The translations under genes were made by a program, and so were the position numbers. Under the pieces are notes generated by a model that was given only the letters and a program-made list of their open reading frames with translations, made no database searches and was not told the DNA's origin. From Brevundimonas vancanneytii (GTDB lineage: Bacteria > Pseudomonadota > Alphaproteobacteria > Caulobacterales > Caulobacteraceae): a DNA stretch of 11,940 nt. Location of the stretch: contig CAMCIP010000054.1 of the NCBI GenBank assembly GCA_945874855.1, forward strand, positions 1 to 11,940. Direction: 5' to 3'. This document shows positions 7,862-11,940 of this stretch, piece by piece; the first letter of the stretch is position 1, and every line of letters begins with the position of its first letter.

Positions 7862-8528
7862 GCCCGGGCACGGCCTTGCGCCGCGCCAGGCCCATCAGGC
7901 CGATTCCGACGGGAATGATCCAGTAGCAGACACCGGGCAGCCAGGGCGCGGCGGCGGTGGCGGGGCTCAGGGCCACGCCCGCCGAGAGCAGGCCCGAGAT
8001 GCTGCACAACAGCCAGATGTCGCGCGCCCTGCCGAGCCGGGCCCGCGCCCCGGCGGTCGGCGCGGTGGCGCGACCGGACTGGTTCAGCGCCACGAACAGG
8101 GCCGACAGGAAGGCGAAGCCGACACCATAGGCGGCGAAGATGCCGCGCAGATCGTCGAGGCTTCTGACCAGCTCGCGTCCCGGCAGCAATCCGCCCGACA
8201 TCCAGCCGACGCCGGACTCGGTCAGAAGCCGCAAGGGAAAGACATAGATCAGCACGGTGAAGACGATGGCCAGGCTGATCAGGGTCGACCGGCCGTCACG
8301 CACCGGCGTCAGCTTGCCGAAGCCGCGATGGGCGGACCAGAACAGGGTCACCAGGGCGAAGCCGACCGCGAAGGCCGGAATGCGCGACAGGGCCCCGAGG
8401 AGGTCGTCGAACGACCGCAACGGCTCGGCCCCGGCGATGACCAGCAGGGTCACGGCGAAGGCGAAGCTGGCGTCCACAAAGGCGTCCAGCCGCCGCGACG
8501 CCTCCCGATCCTCCACCGGCTGATCCAT
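7839..8528 (-). CDS. TMEM175-family (DUF1211) membrane protein, putative potassium channel
   Basis: A 229-residue integral membrane protein. Seen: the first helix begins with RLDAFVDASFAFAVTLLVI (13-31), which matches the TMEM175 signature RxxxFSD followed by a hydrophobic FAxxxTLLV stretch, except that FSD is FVD (residues 17-19). Helix 2 carries FALVTLFWSAHRGF (57-70), equivalent to the family FxxFWxxHxxxF motif. Further hydrophobic segments lie at about 82-102, 130-150, 171-192 and 199-215, giving six in total, the usual bacterial size and layout. Family members form potassium-permeable channels; function here is by homology only. Start: ATG at 8528 is preferred because AGGGAGG stands 5 bases before it; the frame is open to 8561 but with no good ribosome-binding site. 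Its last codons overlap the convergent phytase gene. Confidence 0.85.
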   Translation of the reverse strand: MDQPVEDREASRRLDAFVDASFAFAVTLLVIAGAEPLRSFDDLLGALSRIPAFAVGFALVTLFWSAHRGFGKLTPVRDGRSTLISLAIVFTVLIYVFPLRLLTESGVGWMSGGLLPGRELVRSLDDLRGIFAAYGVGFAFLSALFVALNQSGRATAPTAGARARLGRARDIWLLCSISGLLSAGVALSPATAAAPWLPGVCYWIIPVGIGLMGLARRKAVPGPTDPEPS

Positions 8529-8571
8529 GCCCGCCTCCCTGCCATCCTCAGGCTGGATCAAGGCGCGCCGG

Positions 8572-8604
8572 AAAACAAGAAAGACCCCGCCGGAGCGGGG
8601 CCTT
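8572..8604 (-). terminator. Intrinsic terminator after tRNA-Gly
   Basis: On the minus strand GCCCCGCTCCGGCGGGG folds into a 6-bp CCCCGC/GCGGGG stem (8595-8600 with 8585-8590) and a 4-nt CGGA-type loop, extended by AAG/CTT after one mismatch. It is followed by the T-rich run TCTTTCTTGTTTTC. It starts about 15 bases after the tRNA 3' end, so it is the natural terminator of that transcript. Confidence 0.85.
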
Positions 8605-8618
8605 CTGGTGGTCTCGAC

Positions 8619-8693
8619 TGGAGCGGGCGAGGCGATTCGAACGCCCGACCCTCACCTTGGCAAGGTGATGCTCTACCCCTGAGCTACGCCCGC
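8619..8693 (-). tRNA. tRNA-Gly, anticodon GCC, CCA encoded
   Basis: The 75-nt minus-strand sequence folds as a complete cloverleaf. Acceptor stem GCGGGCG (8693-8687) pairs with CGCCCGC (8629-8623), then discriminator T and an encoded CCA (8621-8619). The D region is TAGCTCAGGGGTAGAGC. The anticodon stem TCACC/GGTGA encloses the loop TTGCCAA with anticodon GCC at 8661-8659. The T loop contains GTTCGAATC. It reads GGC and GGU glycine codons, the common ones in a GC-rich genome. It stands alone with its own promoter and terminator, and no integrase or repeated 3' end indicates use as an attachment site. Confidence 0.98.
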
Positions 8694-8714
8694 GCTCTCA
8701 GTCGAGAGCGGGGC

Positions 8715-8743
8715 GTATAGCGGACCCGCGGACCGGGCCGCAA
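8715..8743 (-). promoter_or_regulatory. Probable sigma-70 promoter of tRNA-Gly
   Basis: On the minus strand TTGCGG (8743-8738) and CTATAC (8720-8715) are separated by exactly 17 bp; TATACG one base further on is an alternative -10. The predicted start would leave a leader of about 14 nt before the mature tRNA, typical of single tRNA genes. The leader contains a small perfect hairpin (8694-8709). Confidence 0.5.
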
Positions 8744-8788
8744 GTGCAAAGTCGACTTCGCGCTCAAGCAGCGGGCGACCGCGTCGCG

Positions 8789-8801
8789 CGCGGTAGCGCT
8801 C

Positions 8802-8809
<8 letters not shown>
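8789..8809 (-). terminator. Hairpin containing the SDR stop codon, possible weak terminator
   Basis: Arms CGCGGTAG (minus 8809-8802) and CTACCGCG (minus 8796-8789) are perfect 8-bp complements with a 5-nt loop. The TAG stop codon of the dehydrogenase gene forms the loop-proximal end of the first arm. No T-run follows, so termination here is uncertain; it could mainly protect the mRNA 3' end or block read-through into the tRNA promoter. Confidence 0.35.
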
Positions 8810-9584
<775 letters not shown>

Positions 9585-9638
9585 CGCGTGAGCGCCTATG
9601 TCATCTGAACCAGAGAGGTGCGCAGGGGTTTAGCCGCC

Positions 9639-10037
9639 ATGCCGAGCAATGCCAAACCGACCGGGCCCGAGGCCGCCATCGATCCCTCACGGGCGCTTGT
9701 GCCGGCCGTGGTCAAGGTCAATGAGCAGCAGGTCAGCCGGGGGTTCTGGCCCAAGATCCGGCGCACCGCCTCGCGCATTCCCTTCGCCGACCAGGCACTG
9801 GCCGTCTGGTACGCCGCACGCGACCCCGAGACGCCGGCTGCGGCCAAGGGGATCATGCTGGGCGCATTGGCCTATTTCGTCATGCCGGTGGACGCCATCC
9901 CGGACGTCTTCGCCGGCATCGGCTTCACCGACGACGCGGCGGTCGTCACCGCCCTGCTGGCCACCCTGGGGGCCCATGTCCGGCGCCGCCACCGTGAACT
10001 GGCGCGCGACGCCCTGAAGCGTCTGGGCGACGCCTGA
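9639..10037 (+). CDS. YkvA / DUF1232 family small membrane-associated protein
   Basis: A 132-residue protein with the DUF1232 core at about 72-106: GIMLGALAYFVMPVDAIPDV followed by FAGIGFTDDAAVVTALLATL. The P-x-D-x-I-P-D turn between two hydrophobic helices is the family signature. The N-terminal 45 residues are variable and polar, and the C-terminal tail is Arg-rich. The molecular role of this widespread family is not established; association with the membrane is likely from the hydrophobic core. Start: ATG at 9639 has AGGGG about 10 bases upstream; a GTG at 9618 would add seven residues but lacks a properly spaced ribosome-binding site. It ends 2 bp from the stop codon of the convergent oxygenase gene. 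Confidence 0.85.
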   Translation: MPSNAKPTGPEAAIDPSRALVPAVVKVNEQQVSRGFWPKIRRTASRIPFADQALAVWYAARDPETPAAAKGIMLGALAYFVMPVDAIPDVFAGIGFTDDAAVVTALLATLGAHVRRRHRELARDALKRLGDA

Positions 10038-10045
10038 CTTCAGGC
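10032..10045. repeat. 14-bp dyad containing both stop codons of convergent genes
   Basis: GCCTGA-CT-TCAGGC is a perfect 6-bp inverted repeat with a 2-bp spacer. The plus-strand TGA (10035-10037) and the minus-strand TGA (complement of 10040-10042) are its mirror-image parts. A short RNA hairpin is possible on either transcript, but without a T-run it is a poor terminator. Confidence 0.4.
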
Positions 10046-10756
10046 CGGCGGCGGGTTGGTGCGCCACCAGCCGGTAATCGACAGGCGCGGCTCAGCGGCG
10101 AACGGCGCCACCATCGACACCAGGTGTGGCTGGGGCACGCGAAAGACGTTCAGGCTGCCGAAGGCGGGGACCAGGGTCTCGATCACCCCGCCCTCCCCGT
10201 CCACGAAGGTCAGAAGGCCGCCCCACTCCGCCCGCCAGCGCGGCGACAGGTTCAGGACGTAGGCGTACAGCCGCCCGGCGTCTTCATGGGCGTCATCATG
10301 CCCGTTCAGGAAATGGCCGGGCAGGTAGCGCGTCGCCTGGGCGTCGACATAGGCGATGCGGTCATCACCGGTCAGGCGTCGGGCAAAGTCCAGCCAGGCA
10401 GCCTGGTTGAACAGGGCGTGCAGTCCGTCCAGGGGTGGAGGCAGCGGCAGGCCTTGCGCCAGGGCCTGTCCGAGCTTCAGTCGGTCGAAGAGAAACTGGA
10501 ACCCCTCGGCCGCCTCCTCGTGGACCATGCCGATCAGGCGCGCCTTTTCCTCGGCCGGCTGGGCCTCGAACACGGCCACGGGCACGTCGCTGTTGTAGGG
10601 GTTCCGCACCGCCCGGTTCCAGACCATGGCGGGCGAGGCCAGGGCCGCATGGAGTGCGTCGCCGAAGCCCGGTCCCAGCACGTCCTGCACCCGCGTCCGG
10701 CCCGTCCGGGCCAGCCGTTCGGCGGCGACGGACAGGTCCGGACCGTCCTCGATCAT
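10040..10756 (-). CDS. 2OG-Fe(II) oxygenase, prolyl-hydroxylase-like
   Basis: A 238-residue cytoplasmic dioxygenase that should couple 2-oxoglutarate decarboxylation to hydroxylation of an unknown substrate, perhaps a protein side chain. Seen: the iron-binding HxD motif as GHDDAHEDAGR with H153 and D155, then the strand RLYAYVLNLSP (162-172) and WGGLLTF (178-184); the distal histidine H211 in QPHLVSMV; and the 2-oxoglutarate-binding R224 in PRLSITGWWR. This order and spacing match the Tpa1/Ofd1 and PHD-type prolyl hydroxylase fold; the N-terminal 140 residues are helical and less conserved. The ATG at 10756 overlaps the TGA of the upstream quinone-oxidoreductase gene (ATGA), which fixes the start and indicates translational coupling. 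Target unknown; ribosomal-protein hydroxylation as for yeast Tpa1 is only an analogy. Confidence 0.9.
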   Translation of the reverse strand: MIEDGPDLSVAAERLARTGRTRVQDVLGPGFGDALHAALASPAMVWNRAVRNPYNSDVPVAVFEAQPAEEKARLIGMVHEEAAEGFQFLFDRLKLGQALAQGLPLPPPLDGLHALFNQAAWLDFARRLTGDDRIAYVDAQATRYLPGHFLNGHDDAHEDAGRLYAYVLNLSPRWRAEWGGLLTFVDGEGGVIETLVPAFGSLNVFRVPQPHLVSMVAPFAAEPRLSITGWWRTNPPPA

Positions 10757-11751
10757 TCGACAGTGACCACGATCTTGCCCATGGCCGAGCGGTCGCCGAG
10801 GGCGGCGATGGCGTCGGCGGCCCGTTCCAGCGGGAAGGTCCGGCTGATCCGGGGCTTGATCTTGCCCTCGGTCCAGAACCGCATCAGGTCGGCCACATTG
10901 GCGGCGTGACCGGCCGGATCGCGCATCACCGCCGCGCCCCAGAACACGCCGATCACCGACACCGACTTCAGCAGGGTCAGGTTGAGCGGCAGGGACGGAA
11001 TTCCGGCCGGGAATCCGACGACCAGATAGCGCCCGCACCAGTCCATCGCCCGCAAGGCCGGTTCGGCATAGTCGCCCCCCACGGCGTCATAGACCACGTC
11101 GGCGCCGTCGCGACCCGAGGCCAGCTTCAGCTCCCCCGAAAGGGCCTTCTGGGCCGCCTTGTCCATGGCCCCGGAGGGATAGATGAGGCCGTTGTCGGCC
11201 CCGGCCTCCAGAGCGAACTGCACCTTGTCGTTGGTCGAGGCGGCGGCGATGACGTGGGCGCCCATGGCCTTGCCCAGTTCCACAGCGGCCACGCCGACGC
11301 CGCCGGCGGCGCCCAGGACCAGCAGGCTCTCGCCCGCCTTCAGCTGAGCGCGATCCTTCAGCGCATAGTAGGAGGTGCCATAGGTCATCAGCAGGGCCGC
11401 GCCGGTCTCGAAGCTCATGCCCGCCGGCATCTTGACCACCGAGGCGGCGGGCACGGCCAGCCGCTCCACCAGACCGCCCCAGCCCGGTACGGCGATGACC
11501 CGGTCGCCGCGGGTCAGGCCCTTGACCCCCTCGCCCACCGCCTCGACCGTCCCGGCCACTTCGGCGCCGGGCGAGAAGGGCCGCGACGGTTTGAACTGGT
11601 AGCGGTCCTCGATGATCAGGGTGTCGGGAAAGTTGATGCCCACGGCCTTCACATCGATGATCACCTCCCCCTTCATCGGGGTGGGGTCCAGCACCTCCTC
11701 GACCACCAGGGTCTCGGGGCCTCCGGGAGTCTTCGACAGAACGGCGCGCAT
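10753..11751 (-). CDS. NADPH:quinone oxidoreductase-type MDR enzyme
   Basis: A 332-residue zinc-free medium-chain reductase of the quinone oxidoreductase (zeta-crystallin, QorA-like) family, cytoplasmic, expected to reduce quinones or activated alkenes, possibly enoyl compounds, with NADPH. Seen: GroES-like N-terminal domain with VGINFPDTLIIEDRYQ (37-52) and PGAEVAGTVEAVGEGV (61-76), where N40 and D43 occupy typical family positions; the hinge AALLMTYGTSYYAL (118-131); the nucleotide-binding loop GAAGGVG (147-153) and ASTNDK (171-176) at the 2'-phosphate region; and the C-terminal stretch FPLERAADAIAAL (about 303-315) common to the family. No structural-zinc cysteine cluster is present. Length is standard. 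The ATG at 11751 has AAGGA 5 bases upstream. It is the first gene of a two-gene operon with the oxygenase and is divergent from the asparaginase gene across 71 bp. Confidence 0.93.
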   Translation of the reverse strand: MRAVLSKTPGGPETLVVEEVLDPTPMKGEVIIDVKAVGINFPDTLIIEDRYQFKPSRPFSPGAEVAGTVEAVGEGVKGLTRGDRVIAVPGWGGLVERLAVPAASVVKMPAGMSFETGAALLMTYGTSYYALKDRAQLKAGESLLVLGAAGGVGVAAVELGKAMGAHVIAAASTNDKVQFALEAGADNGLIYPSGAMDKAAQKALSGELKLASGRDGADVVYDAVGGDYAEPALRAMDWCGRYLVVGFPAGIPSLPLNLTLLKSVSVIGVFWGAAVMRDPAGHAANVADLMRFWTEGKIKPRISRTFPLERAADAIAALGDRSAMGKIVVTVE

Positions 11752-11822
11752 GGGGATCCTTGGCTTGCATGAGGGCGGGCCGGAACGCTAACCGTCCGCG
11801 TCGCTCACGGAAAGGCCCGCAC

Positions 11823-11940
11823 ATGTCCCGACCCGCCCTGATCCTGCATGGCGGCGCCGGTGCGCGGCGGGGTACCGACTACGGCGCCGAGCGCGAACAC
11901 ATGGCGGAGGTCGTGGCCCGCATGGCCGGGCTGCTGGCCG
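11823..11940 (+). CDS. Isoaspartyl peptidase / L-asparaginase (Ntn-hydrolase), 5' end only
   Basis: Only the first 39 codons are in the window. The start MSRPALILHGGAGARRG fits the plant-type asparaginase/isoaspartyl dipeptidase family (IaaA, peptidase family T2), whose N-terminus reads (I/V)xxHGGAG, followed by a helix (residues 19-39) as expected. The enzyme would remove isoaspartyl residues from dipeptides and hydrolyse asparagine after self-cleavage before a catalytic Thr, which lies beyond the window. GGAAAGG stands about 10 bases before the ATG. The 71-bp gap on its left must contain promoters for this gene and the divergent quinone oxidoreductase; none is obvious. Confidence 0.82.
   Translation, partial: MSRPALILHGGAGARRGTDYGAEREHMAEVVARMAGLLA

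Noticed and set aside
8619..8693. tRNA-Gly as an integration site for a mobile element
   Set aside because: No integrase gene, no second copy of the tRNA 3' end in the window, and the flanking genes look like ordinary chromosomal genes.
10435..11772. A 445-codon plus-strand frame opposite the quinone oxidoreductase and oxygenase
   Set aside because: The minus-strand proteins have clear catalytic motifs and coupled start/stop; the plus-strand product is compositionally biased and without domains.

Overview
The window is high-GC, gene-dense chromosomal DNA. Gene types and wording of the proteins (a TonB-dependent receptor with a Caulobacter/Xanthomonas-style TonB box, a mitochondrial-type lipoamide dehydrogenase, an HSD10-like dehydrogenase) point to an alphaproteobacterium, most likely Caulobacteraceae (a Brevundimonas- or Caulobacter-like organism). 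This placement is inferred from protein character only. There are no transposases, integrases, CRISPR arrays or phage genes; it reads as core or near-core genome.

Left part (1-4091), all on the minus strand and possibly co-transcribed in the order right to left: a PAS-containing histidine-kinase-like protein, two tandem paralogous four-helix membrane proteins of unknown function, and the N-terminal three quarters of dihydrolipoyl dehydrogenase (lpdA, running off the left edge). The kinase has an intact-looking ATPase domain, but the phosphoacceptor histidine of its GGVxHDF motif is a glutamine.

Middle part (4250-8528): a TonB-dependent outer-membrane receptor (minus, with a strong intrinsic terminator) is divergent from a beta-propeller phytase that carries a lipoprotein signal (plus). 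They share a 205-bp promoter region with a weak Pho-box-like site. Together they look like a phytate/inositol-phosphate scavenging locus. The phytase gene overlaps tail-to-tail with a TMEM175-family channel-like gene.

Right part (8572-11940): tRNA-Gly(GCC) with its own promoter and terminator (minus); an HSD10-like short-chain dehydrogenase (minus); a small YkvA/DUF1232 protein (plus); a translationally coupled pair made of an NADPH:quinone oxidoreductase-type MDR enzyme and a 2OG-Fe(II) oxygenase (minus, ATGA overlap); and the first 39 codons of an isoaspartyl peptidase/asparaginase (plus, running off the right edge).

Gene-free stretches are all short. The longest are 4092-4320 (229 bp, containing the receptor terminator) and 6595-6799 (205 bp, divergent promoters). 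No clearly novel multi-gene system is evident. The best leads are the degenerate kinase beside the paralogous membrane pair, and the lipoprotein phytase/TonB receptor unit.
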